Source: Luteibacter sp. dw_328
GTDB taxonomy: Bacteria; Pseudomonadota; Gammaproteobacteria; Xanthomonadales; Rhodanobacteraceae
DNA: 64,000 nt
Assembly: GCF_018449605.1 (NCBI RefSeq)
Contig: NZ_JAAVUW010000009.1
Location: 148,134-212,133, forward strand
Direction: 5' to 3'
The position numbers and the translations under genes were made by a program. The notes under the pieces were generated by a model. That model searched no databases. It was not told the origin of the DNA and saw only the letters and a list, made by a program, of their open reading frames with translations. Position 1 is the first letter of the stretch. Every line of letters begins with the position of its first letter. This document shows, piece by piece, positions 28,678 through 36,104 of this stretch.

Positions 28678-28709
28678 AAAGCCGGCGCTTCGCAGCGCCG
28701 GCTTTTTTT
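28678..28709. terminator. Bidirectional intrinsic terminator between pagL and emrB
   Basis: GCCGGCGCT (28681-28689) and AGCGCCGGC (28694-28702) form a 9-bp stem with loop TCGC, preceded by AAAA and followed by seven T residues. It serves pagL on the plus strand and the emr operon on the minus strand. Confidence 0.9.
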
Positions 28710-28733
28710 GTGCTTCGTGTTGCCCGCCTGGTC

Positions 28734-30260
28734 TTAGTGTCCCGCCGCGGCCGGGCCGGCCTTGGCCGCGAATGGTGGCTTCGCCAGCCAGACGATGAAC
28801 ACCAGGCCGATGAAGACGTAACCGAGCAACTGGAAGACCTCGTTGAACGAGATCTGGTAGCCCTGGTTGGTAATCATCGCGTTCAACGCCGATGTCGCAT
28901 ACTGCGGATCGCCGTGGCCGATCGTGGTCAGTGCCTGTTGTGCGGTCGGGTCGAACGGCGTGATCGTTTCGGTCAGCCGCTCGTGATGGACGATCGCCCG
29001 TCGATCCCACAGGAACGTGGTCAGCGACGCCGCGAAACTACCGCCCAGCGTACGCAGGAAGGTGGCGAGACCGGAGCCCGCCGCGATCTCGCGCGGCTGC
29101 AGATCGGACAGCAGGATGCTGAGGATCGGCATGAAGAACAAAGCCACGCCCAGGCCCTGGATGAGCTGCACCATCGCGACACTGTAGAAATCGATGTCGA
29201 GATAGAACTCCGAGCGCATGAAGCACGTCGCGCCCATCACCAGGAACGCACCCGAAGCCAGTACACGCAGGTCGAACTTGTGCGCGTATCGGCCGACGAA
29301 GGGCGTCAGGATCACCGGAATGATACCCAGCGGCGCCGCGGCGAGGCCCGCCCACGTCGAGGTGTATCCCACGTTGCGTTGCAACCACTGCGGCACCAGC
29401 AGGCCGATGGCGAAGAACGCTGCGTAAGCCAGCACGAGACATAGCGTGCCCATCGCGAAGTTTCGATGTCGGAACAGCTTCAGGTTCACGATCGGGTCCT
29501 TGTCCGTAAGCTCCCAGATCAGGAACACGGCCAGGCCGATCGCGGCGATGATCGCGGTGACGACGATAAACGGCGATGAGAACCAGTCTTCGTCGTTGCC
29601 CTTGTCGAGCACCACCTGCAGCGCACCCACGCCGATGATCAGCGTGATCAGGCCGACGTAATCCACCTTCGGCTTCTCGGTCACCTCCGGACGTCCCTTC
29701 ATCTGGTTCGCCACCACGAAGCTGGCGAAGATGCCGATCGGCACGTTGATGAAGAAGATCCACGGCCACGTGTAGTTGTCCGTGATCCAGCCACCGAGGA
29801 TCGGGCCCGCGATGGGCGCGACGACGGTGACCATCGCCAGCAGGGCGAGCGCCATGCCTCGTTTGGCGGGTGGATAAATCGAGATCAGCAGGCTCTGCGT
29901 GATCGGATACATCGGGCCGGCCACCGCACCCTGGATGGCGCGGAAGACGATGAGCATGGTCATGCTCTGCGCGATACCGCACAGGAACGAGGCCATCGAG
30001 AACAGCAGCGTGGCCATGACGAACAGCTTCGTTTCACCGAAGCGGCGCGTCAGGAAGCCGGTCAGCGGCAGCGCGATGGCGTTGCTGACCGCGAACGAGG
30101 TGATGACCCACGTGCTCTGGTTGGAGCTGACACCCAGGTTGCCCGCGATCGTCGGCAGCGACACGTTCGCGATCGTCGTGTCGAGCACCTGCATGAAGGT
30201 CGCAAGCGATAAGCCGATCGTGGACAGCGCCAGGTTGGGCGGTCGAAATTCGGTGCTCAT
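28734..30260 (-). CDS. emrB: DHA2-family MFS multidrug exporter EmrB
   Basis: Inner-membrane proton-driven exporter of 508 aa with 14 predicted helices. QVLDTTIANVSLPTIAGNLG near residues 24-43 and GPILGGWITDNYTWPWIFFINVPIG near 158-182 (motif C and the loop after it) are DHA2 hallmarks. It works with the EmrA adaptor, encoded 12 bp upstream, and the outer-membrane channel two genes upstream, to carry toxic compounds across both membranes. Last gene of the marR-controlled operon. Confidence 0.94.
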   Translation of the reverse strand: MSTEFRPPNLALSTIGLSLATFMQVLDTTIANVSLPTIAGNLGVSSNQSTWVITSFAVSNAIALPLTGFLTRRFGETKLFVMATLLFSMASFLCGIAQSMTMLIVFRAIQGAVAGPMYPITQSLLISIYPPAKRGMALALLAMVTVVAPIAGPILGGWITDNYTWPWIFFINVPIGIFASFVVANQMKGRPEVTEKPKVDYVGLITLIIGVGALQVVLDKGNDEDWFSSPFIVVTAIIAAIGLAVFLIWELTDKDPIVNLKLFRHRNFAMGTLCLVLAYAAFFAIGLLVPQWLQRNVGYTSTWAGLAAAPLGIIPVILTPFVGRYAHKFDLRVLASGAFLVMGATCFMRSEFYLDIDFYSVAMVQLIQGLGVALFFMPILSILLSDLQPREIAAGSGLATFLRTLGGSFAASLTTFLWDRRAIVHHERLTETITPFDPTAQQALTTIGHGDPQYATSALNAMITNQGYQISFNEVFQLLGYVFIGLVFIVWLAKPPFAAKAGPAAAGH

Positions 30261-30272
30261 TGGGCGGCCTCC

Positions 30273-31484
30273 TTACTTCGGAGCCTTCTGCTGTTCGCCT
30301 TCACCCGCCGATGCGTTCTCGTGGATCACGCGGGCGATGTCCTTGTCGGCGTCGGCAAGCTGCTTGTCGTAGATCGGCGTGGAGAACTCGGCCTTGGTCG
30401 GCGCCTGCGTGGAGAGCAGCGGGCCGCTCTGGTCGTGCAGCGACACCGAGACCTTGGTCGACAGGCCCAGGCGAAGCGGCTTCTCTTCGAGCTGCTTCGG
30501 GTCGGTGAAGACCACGCGTACCGGCACGCGCTGGACGATCTTGATCCAGTTGCCCGTGGCGTTCTGTGCCGGGAGGATCGAGAACGCGCTGCCGCTGCCG
30601 ATGCCCAGGCTGCGAATCTTTGCCTTGTACACAGTCTTGCCGCCGTACAGGTCCGCGGTCACGTCGACCGGCTGGCCGATGCGCATCTGGTTGAGCTGGG
30701 TTTCTTTGAAGTTCGCATCGATCCACACCTCGTGGAGCGGCACGACGGCCATCAGGGCGGCACCCGGCTGAACGCGCTGGCCGACCTGCACGGTGCGCTT
30801 GGCGATGTAACCGTCCACCGGCGCGACGAGCGTGGCGCGGACATCGTCAAGGTACGCAGAACGCAGCTTGGCGGCCGCGGCGCGGACATCCGGGTGCGAG
30901 GCGACGACCGTATCGTCGACGAGCACCTTGTTGCTGCTGTAAGCCTGCTTCGCGGAAGCCAGGCTGCTCTCGGCGGAGGTCAGCGTATCGGAAGCGTGCG
31001 ACAGTTCTTCGGCGGAGATCGCACCGGACTTGGCGAGATCGCGGCGACGGTTATAGTCCTGGCGAGCGCGATCCACGGCGGTCTGGCGCACGGCCACATC
31101 GGCCTGCGACGAGGTCACGTTGTTGTAGAGACCACGCACCTTGCGCACCGTGTTGGCGAGGTTGGCGCGGGCACTCTCCAGTGCGACTTCGGCGTCGCTC
31201 GGATCGAGCTTCACCAGCACGTCGCCCTGGTGTACCAGGTCGCCGTCATCGGCCCCGATCGAGGTGACCGTTCCGGCGATCTGCGGGGTGATCTGCACGA
31301 CGTTGCCGTTGACGTAAGCGTCGTCGGTGTCCTCGTACCAGCGACCCTCCACGAAATACCAGACGGTCCAGCCGATCGCGGCCAGCACGATGACGGCAAC
31401 CAGCAACTTGAGGAAGAAGCCGCGACGGCTCTTCGGGGGCGGCGCAACGACGGCGCCGGATGGGGCAATGGTTTCTTGTGACAT
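30273..31484 (-). CDS. emrA: EmrA-type membrane fusion protein (HlyD family)
   Basis: Periplasmic adaptor of 403 aa linking EmrB to the outer-membrane channel. One N-terminal TM helix (about residues 25-44, KLLVAVIVLAAIGWTVWYF), a first lipoyl half DDAYVNGNVVQITPQIAGTV (about 54-73), a long helical hairpin (about 95-200) with VTSSQADVAVRQ, the second lipoyl half LVAPVDGYIAKRTVQVGQRV, and a beta-barrel C-terminal part. Length and order match EmrA/VceA adaptors. Confidence 0.93.
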   Translation of the reverse strand: MSQETIAPSGAVVAPPPKSRRGFFLKLLVAVIVLAAIGWTVWYFVEGRWYEDTDDAYVNGNVVQITPQIAGTVTSIGADDGDLVHQGDVLVKLDPSDAEVALESARANLANTVRKVRGLYNNVTSSQADVAVRQTAVDRARQDYNRRRDLAKSGAISAEELSHASDTLTSAESSLASAKQAYSSNKVLVDDTVVASHPDVRAAAAKLRSAYLDDVRATLVAPVDGYIAKRTVQVGQRVQPGAALMAVVPLHEVWIDANFKETQLNQMRIGQPVDVTADLYGGKTVYKAKIRSLGIGSGSAFSILPAQNATGNWIKIVQRVPVRVVFTDPKQLEEKPLRLGLSTKVSVSLHDQSGPLLSTQAPTKAEFSTPIYDKQLADADKDIARVIHENASAGEGEQQKAPK

Positions 31485-31507
31485 CGGAAGCGGCCTCGGT
31501 ACGATTT

Positions 31508-32968
31508 TTAGTGGGTTGCGGGCGTGGCGGCGACGACCGGCTGGTCGTCGGCCTCGGGGCGGAAACCGCCGCCGAGCGCCTGAATGAGTTGGACGGACGT
31601 GTCGACCTGCTGCGCCTTCAGGGAGGCCATGCGCTGCTGGGCTTCAAGCAGTTGCTGGCGCACCACGAGCGATTCCAGGTAACTGCCGACGCCGGCCTTG
31701 TAGCGGAGCTGCGAGAGGTCGTACGCCTGCTGCGCGGCGTCCTGCGCACGCTGCTGCGCCTGGATCTGCGTGCCCAGCGAATCGAGGCCGGAGAGGTCAT
31801 CGGCCACTTCGTTGAGCGCGCCGACCAGCGTCTTGTTGTATTGCGCGACGGCAAGGTCGTACTCGGCATCCTTGCCCGACAGGTTCGCGCGGAGACGACC
31901 CCCGTCGAAGATCGGCAGGCTGACCGCCGGCAGCACCTGCCAGAAGCGCGCACGTGACGAGAACAGGTTGTCCGAACCACTCGCGGCCTGCGCGGCGAGA
32001 ATGCCGAGCGACACGTTGGGCAGGAACTCGGTCTTCGCCGAGACGATGTCCTTCGATGCCGCCTCGACACGCCAGCGGGCGGCGACCAGGTCGGCACGAT
32101 GGCCGAGCAGGTCCGCGGGCAGGTTGGCGGGAATCGCCACGGCCGACGGCGTCAGCGCGGCCGGGCGGGCGATGTCGATACCGCGATCCGGACCTTTGCC
32201 CAGCAACATGCTGAGCTGGATACGCGCGGTATCGATGGCGCGCTCCGACACGGCGATCTCGCGCTCGGCCGATGCCACTTCACTGTCGGCCTGCTTGACC
32301 TGCGTCTGGTTGTCGACGCCGGCGGCGACGCGCTGCACGGTCAGCTTCTGCGAGGCGTTGCTGCGGTCGAGTTCGGCCTTGGCCACGTCCAGCTGTGTGA
32401 ACGCATAGCCGAGCTGCACATAGGCGCGAGCGACGTTGGTGGAAATCTCGATACGCGCCGCGCGGGCATCGATTTCGGTCGCGCGCTGGCTGCCGAGTGC
32501 GGCTTCCCACGCGGCACGTTTGCCACCCCACAGGTCGAGATCCCAGCTGAAGTTGCCGTAGCCGAACTTGGTCCACGAGAAGTGGTTGCCCGGGGGCGAC
32601 GGCAGCAACGAACCCGGCAGATGCGCGCCGGCGGCGCCCGCACCGACGTTGAACGTCGGATCGCGCGCGGCATCGGCGCCGGCGCTCTGGGCCTGCGCCT
32701 GACGCACGCGTGCGTCGGCCGTGGCCAGATCCGGGTTGTCCTTCAGTGCTTCCTCGATCAGCGAGGTGAGCTGGCTGTCGCCCAGCCCGGTCCACCAGTC
32801 GGCCGACGGCCAGCCGGCCGGCGAGACGGCGACCTTGGACAGGGTACGGTCGGCGTGAAGGGTGGTCGGGTCGGTGAGCTGACCCTGCGGATCCAGTCCA
32901 CGGCTGGTGACACAGCCGGAAAGAATCAACGCGGCCCCGACGGCCGCCACGAGAGTGTGCAGACGCAT
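31508..32968 (-). CDS. Outer-membrane efflux lipoprotein (NodT/OprM family)
   Basis: Trimeric outer-membrane channel component of 486 aa. The signal peptide ends in a lipobox LSGC at about residue 18, so the mature protein is lipid-anchored. Two repeated OEP domains follow (for example WWTGLGDSQLTSLIEEAL near 57 and DLLGHRADLVAARWRVEAAS near 290), the signature order of the NodT branch. It lies 24 bp from both marR and emrA, completing a tripartite pump. Confidence 0.92.
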   Translation of the reverse strand: MRLHTLVAAVGAALILSGCVTSRGLDPQGQLTDPTTLHADRTLSKVAVSPAGWPSADWWTGLGDSQLTSLIEEALKDNPDLATADARVRQAQAQSAGADAARDPTFNVGAGAAGAHLPGSLLPSPPGNHFSWTKFGYGNFSWDLDLWGGKRAAWEAALGSQRATEIDARAARIEISTNVARAYVQLGYAFTQLDVAKAELDRSNASQKLTVQRVAAGVDNQTQVKQADSEVASAEREIAVSERAIDTARIQLSMLLGKGPDRGIDIARPAALTPSAVAIPANLPADLLGHRADLVAARWRVEAASKDIVSAKTEFLPNVSLGILAAQAASGSDNLFSSRARFWQVLPAVSLPIFDGGRLRANLSGKDAEYDLAVAQYNKTLVGALNEVADDLSGLDSLGTQIQAQQRAQDAAQQAYDLSQLRYKAGVGSYLESLVVRQQLLEAQQRMASLKAQQVDTSVQLIQALGGGFRPEADDQPVVAATPATH

Positions 32969-32991
32969 GCGTTTTGCCTCGGACGTTTAGT

Positions 32992-33450
32992 TCAGTCTTT
33001 GTCGCGGAGCGCGTTGAGCACGCGCTCCAGGTAATCGTGCAACTGCTCGCGCTCGGTGTGGGAGAGGTCCTTCTGGGCCCGATCCAGCGTCGCGATGTTG
33101 CTTTCGTATAGATGCTTCCAGAGCGCCTCACCGGCCTCGGTCAGCTCGATGCGCAAGGCCCGGCGGTCCTGCTCGTGCTGTTTGCGCCGCAGGTAACCCT
33201 TGGACTCGAGCTGGTCGAGCTGCCGCGTCATGGCGCCGCCGTCCAGGTCCACCGCCCGTGCCAGTTCCGTCGCCGTCATCGGGCCGTGGGTGGCCAGACG
33301 TTTCAATACATGAAACTGGGTGAACTTCAGGTCCGCACCCAACGCGGCGAGATCCGCTTCGATCGCGCGGACGATTTCGCTACGCACCATGCCGATGAGG
33401 GCACCCAGGGTGTCGCGACCGTCGTAGGAGAGGCACAGGTGGCTGTTCAT
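32992..33450 (-). CDS. MarR-family transcriptional regulator of the emr operon
   Basis: Small winged-helix repressor of 152 aa. The DNA-binding part spans about residues 40-105 (FTQFHVLKRLATHGPMTATE, DGGAMTRQLDQLESKGYL, then the wing with DRRALRIELTEAG). It is the first gene of the efflux operon, so autoregulation is expected: effector binding would release both regulator and pump. The ATG at 33450 (MNSHLCLS) lies only a few bases after the predicted transcription start, giving an almost leaderless message. Confidence 0.92.
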   Translation of the reverse strand: MNSHLCLSYDGRDTLGALIGMVRSEIVRAIEADLAALGADLKFTQFHVLKRLATHGPMTATELARAVDLDGGAMTRQLDQLESKGYLRRKQHEQDRRALRIELTEAGEALWKHLYESNIATLDRAQKDLSHTEREQLHDYLERVLNALRDKD

Positions 33451-33458
33451 GGACACGC

Positions 33459-33491
33459 ATTCTATTGCCCAAAATATAGTTGTCAAGGCAA
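33459..33491 (-). promoter_or_regulatory. marR-emr promoter and overlapping operator
   Basis: On the minus strand TTGACA (33481-33486), a 16-bp spacer and TAGAAT (33459-33464) form a near-consensus promoter. TTGCC (33465-33469) and GGCAA (33487-33491) are inverted arms enclosing the spacer and the -35 box, a fitting MarR site. The start point would be about 33451-33453, next to the ATG at 33450. Confidence 0.65.
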
Positions 33492-33528
33492 ATATGTGCT
33501 GTCCTGATATTTCAGGTTTCTCGGATAT

Positions 33529-33771
33529 TCATCCTTCTTCGGCCAGCAGCGCCGCCAGGGCGGGGTCGCGTACTTGGAAAAGGTCGAAGACACCGAGCGC
33601 CCTCAGGGTCGGTAACTGAGCCAGCAGACGGGGTTCCAGGCGGCGGACCTGGTCTTCGGACGTGGTCGGATCGAGCATGGCGTGGGCACAGGCGACGAAG
33701 GTCACCAAGGCGTCGCCCGCCTCCTGGCCTTCGCTCAATTCGCTTAAATCGGTAGTGACGAGACGGATCAT
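33529..33771 (-). CDS. Small protein of unknown function
   Basis: Predicted soluble, acidic 80-aa product starting MIRLVTTDLSELSEGQEAG; not recognised. The ATG at 33771 is preferred because GGAG lies seven bases upstream; a longer version from 33858 has no ribosome site. It is divergent from the AraC gene and could be its target. No signal peptide or membrane helix. A true gene is likely but not proven. Confidence 0.5.
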   Translation of the reverse strand: MIRLVTTDLSELSEGQEAGDALVTFVACAHAMLDPTTSEDQVRRLEPRLLAQLPTLRALGVFDLFQVRDPALAALLAEEG

Positions 33772-33913
33772 AGGGATCTCCGCTTCAGGGTCACGGGCGC
33801 AGGTGTCGGCGGATGCCTCGCGCAGGGACAGTTGCTTGGGGTTGCAAATGTTAGCCATGGAAGGTATCGGCCTGATATCGTTAGTGGGCCAACTTATGTC
33901 GAGATTCGGCCAA

Positions 33914-34714
33914 ATGCACGACGAAGTCTTACATCGACTCCTCGAGAGCGCCGACGGCCCGCCGCTCATCGCCTACGAGGCGCGCGGCGAAATACCGCTT
34001 CGTGAAACGGACTGGCACAGCCACGTGCGCGGGCAGTTTTTCTATGTGGAACAAGGGCTTTTCATCACGCGAACGGAGCACGGCTCCTACCTGCTGCCGC
34101 CGCACCGTGCCGGCTGGATGCCGCCGGGGATGATGCACACGGTGAGCATTGCGGGTCCCAGCCACGCCTGGGGCGTCTTCATCGCGCCGTGTGCCGCGTC
34201 CGTGCTTCCCGATCGGCCGTGCGTGGTCGGGGTAAACGATCTCTTCCGCGCCATCGTCAAGCGCGCCGCGACCTGGCCTGTCGACGTCGCTACCGCGGAG
34301 CCGGAGCCGGAGCGCGAGCGCCTGTTCGCCGTCCTGCTCGATGAACTCCGGCGCGCGCCCGTGGAGGCACTGCATCTGCCGATGCCGCTGGATCGCCGCC
34401 TCCGCCGTGTCGCGATGGCCATGTACGAGAACCCCCATGACACGCGCGGCATCGACGACTGGGCCAACTGGGCCGGCATGTCCTCGCGCACGCTCACGCG
34501 CCTGTTCCGCCAGGAAACCCAGTGCAGCGTGGCGCAATGGCGGCAGCAGGCGCGGCTGACGCGCGGGCTCGAACGCCTGGCGCACGGCGAGCCCGTCTCG
34601 GTGGTTTCCGATGCCCTCGGCTACGCCACGCCGAGCGCTTTCGTGGCCATGTTTCGCCGCGCCTTCGGCGATTCGCCGGGTCGCTATCTTGCGCGACAGG
34701 CCACCGGCACGTAA
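33914..34714 (+). CDS. AraC-family transcriptional regulator with cupin sensor
   Basis: Regulator of 266 aa. The N-terminal half is cupin-like (DWHSHVRGQFFYVEQGLFIT, then PPHRAGWMPPGMMHTVSI, about residues 32-85), and the C-terminal half has two helix-turn-helix motifs (MSSRTLTRLFRQETQCSVAQ and VVSDALGYATPSAFVAMFRR, about 190-255). This resembles the YPO/NimR-like branch that often controls an adjacent exporter, but no exporter is beside it; the divergent 80-aa gene is the nearest candidate target. The start ATG 33914 (MHDEVLHRL) is the most conserved-looking. Confidence 0.88.
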   Translation: MHDEVLHRLLESADGPPLIAYEARGEIPLRETDWHSHVRGQFFYVEQGLFITRTEHGSYLLPPHRAGWMPPGMMHTVSIAGPSHAWGVFIAPCAASVLPDRPCVVGVNDLFRAIVKRAATWPVDVATAEPEPERERLFAVLLDELRRAPVEALHLPMPLDRRLRRVAMAMYENPHDTRGIDDWANWAGMSSRTLTRLFRQETQCSVAQWRQQARLTRGLERLAHGEPVSVVSDALGYATPSAFVAMFRRAFGDSPGRYLARQATGT

Positions 34715-34755
34715 TCGCCATTGCCCACATCATCGCCGTTGCTCATGCGCTCCTC

Positions 34756-34780
34756 CGTGGGAGCCGATTCATCGGCGATG
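34756..34780. repeat. Dispersed palindromic repeat, single unit
   Basis: GGGAGCCGATTCATCGGCGA unit. It overlaps the 3' end of the secreted-protein gene on the minus strand and supplies that gene's stop codon (TGA at 34769-34771). Confidence 0.8.
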
Positions 34781-35161
34781 GCTGCTCGCGGCAGCCTCAG
34801 CAACAGGCTTGCACATCCACATCCCCTCGAATGTGTAGCGATCCCCACTGCTGCGCTCAACCACGTCCACGCCAATGCGGCCATGCAACCACGGCCCATG
34901 GTTTCCCTTCGAGCCAATCTCGTGACATGAGCGCAACGGTGTGAAAGCGCCTGATTCCGGGTTCGTCATGGCGGTTTCCTGTGCAATGCATTCGGCCATG
35001 GCTTCGTCGTAGCTCGGCATCGTTCGCTTGCCGGTGGTGAAGCGTTCGCTCGAACACGCGAGTGACCGGGCGAACGCCGGCGTCGCGATGGCGAAAGCGG
35101 TAAGCAGGGCGGCGACAGCCGCGACGTGCTGGAGGCAAGCGCGGGTTGGGGAGGAATGCAT
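34769..35161 (-). CDS. Secreted cysteine-containing protein of unknown function
   Basis: 130-aa exported protein. The signal peptide is residues 1-31 (AVAALLTAFAIATPAFA), and the mature part has four cysteines (in SLACSSE, AECIAQE, RSCHEIG and MWMCKP) that could make two disulfides in the periplasm. AAGGAGCACGTC before the ATG is a strong ribosome site, so this is very likely a real gene. The last codons and the stop lie within a dispersed repeat (34756-34780), so the C terminus SSHRR may have been remodelled by repeat insertion. Not recognised as a known family. Confidence 0.75.
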   Translation of the reverse strand: MHSSPTRACLQHVAAVAALLTAFAIATPAFARSLACSSERFTTGKRTMPSYDEAMAECIAQETAMTNPESGAFTPLRSCHEIGSKGNHGPWLHGRIGVDVVERSSGDRYTFEGMWMCKPVAEAAASSHRR

Positions 35162-35339
35162 GACGTGCTCCTTGGTGAGAGGAGGCGGAAGGTCATGGGT
35201 TCATTCGTCGATGGAAATCAGAATAGTCTGAAAAATGTACCGGGTGGTCGGGGGTGTGGAATGGGTCACAGTTGAAGCGACGCGGGACCGACGTCGATGC
35301 TGTTGCTGCGTATGCTGCTGCCGTTTTTGCGAGCACCCG

Positions 35340-35363
35340 TTCGCCGATGAATCGGCTCCTACA
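35340..35363. repeat. Dispersed palindromic repeat, single unit
   Basis: CGCCGATGAATCGGCTCCTA unit downstream of kdpE. A weak GGTGC/GCACC hairpin followed by GTTTT (35371-35396) lies between it and the kdpE stop. Confidence 0.75.
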
Positions 35364-35405
35364 TGCTTTAGGTGCCGATTTTGGGAGCACCGTTTTGCCA
35401 CCGGC

Positions 35406-36104
35406 TCAGGTGGCGGGGAAGCGGTAGCCGACGCCGGGTTCGGTTTTGAGCCAGCGCGGTGTGGATGGATCGTCACCCAGTTTGAGGCGGAGCTTGCCCA
35501 TGACGATGCGCAGGTAATGCGTGTCCTGCGTGTGCGTTGCACCCCAGACTTCGCGGAGGATCTGCTGCTGGCTGACGACGCGGCCCGGATGACGGACCAG
35601 GAGCGAGAGGACGGCGAATTCCTTGCGTGTAAGCGCGACCGGCGCGCCATCGAGCAGCACCTCGCGGCGCGCGAGGTCGATCACCAGGCTGCCGTCGTCA
35701 TAGCGCACGGGCGCATCGGCCTGACCACCCTTGGCGCCCTGACGGAGCAACACGCGCAGGCGCGCCATCAGTTCCTGGATGCCGAAGGGCTTGGTCACGT
35801 AATCGTTGGCACCCTGGTCGAGCGCACGCACCTTCTCGCTTTCCGAGTCACGCACGGAGAGCATCAGCACGGGGACTTCGCTCCACGTTCGGATTTCACG
35901 CAACACATCATGGCCTTCCATGTCCGGCAGGCCGATGTCGAGCACGACGACATCCGGCGATTGCGTCACGGCCAGGCCCAGGCCTTCCTGCCCGGTGGCG
36001 GCGAGCAGCACCTGGTAGCCCTCGGCACGCAGGCCGATATCGAGGAAGCGGCGGATCTGCGCTTCGTCGTCGATCACCAGTACTCGTGGAGCGGTGGGGT
36101 TCAT
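35406..36104 (-). CDS. kdpE: KdpE response regulator (OmpR family)
   Basis: DNA-binding response regulator of 232 aa activating the kdp operon under potassium limitation. Receiver domain (residues 1-120) with acidic pair IDDE at 11-14 and phospho-acceptor D56 in VVVLDIGLPD; C-terminal winged helix from about 135 with VALTRKEFAVLSLLVRHPGR and EVWGATHTQDTHYLRIVMGKLR. Its ATG overlaps the kdpD stop (ATGA), so the pair is translationally coupled. Here the regulators are the last genes of the long kdp cluster. Confidence 0.95.
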   Translation of the reverse strand: MNPTAPRVLVIDDEAQIRRFLDIGLRAEGYQVLLAATGQEGLGLAVTQSPDVVVLDIGLPDMEGHDVLREIRTWSEVPVLMLSVRDSESEKVRALDQGANDYVTKPFGIQELMARLRVLLRQGAKGGQADAPVRYDDGSLVIDLARREVLLDGAPVALTRKEFAVLSLLVRHPGRVVSQQQILREVWGATHTQDTHYLRIVMGKLRLKLGDDPSTPRWLKTEPGVGYRFPAT

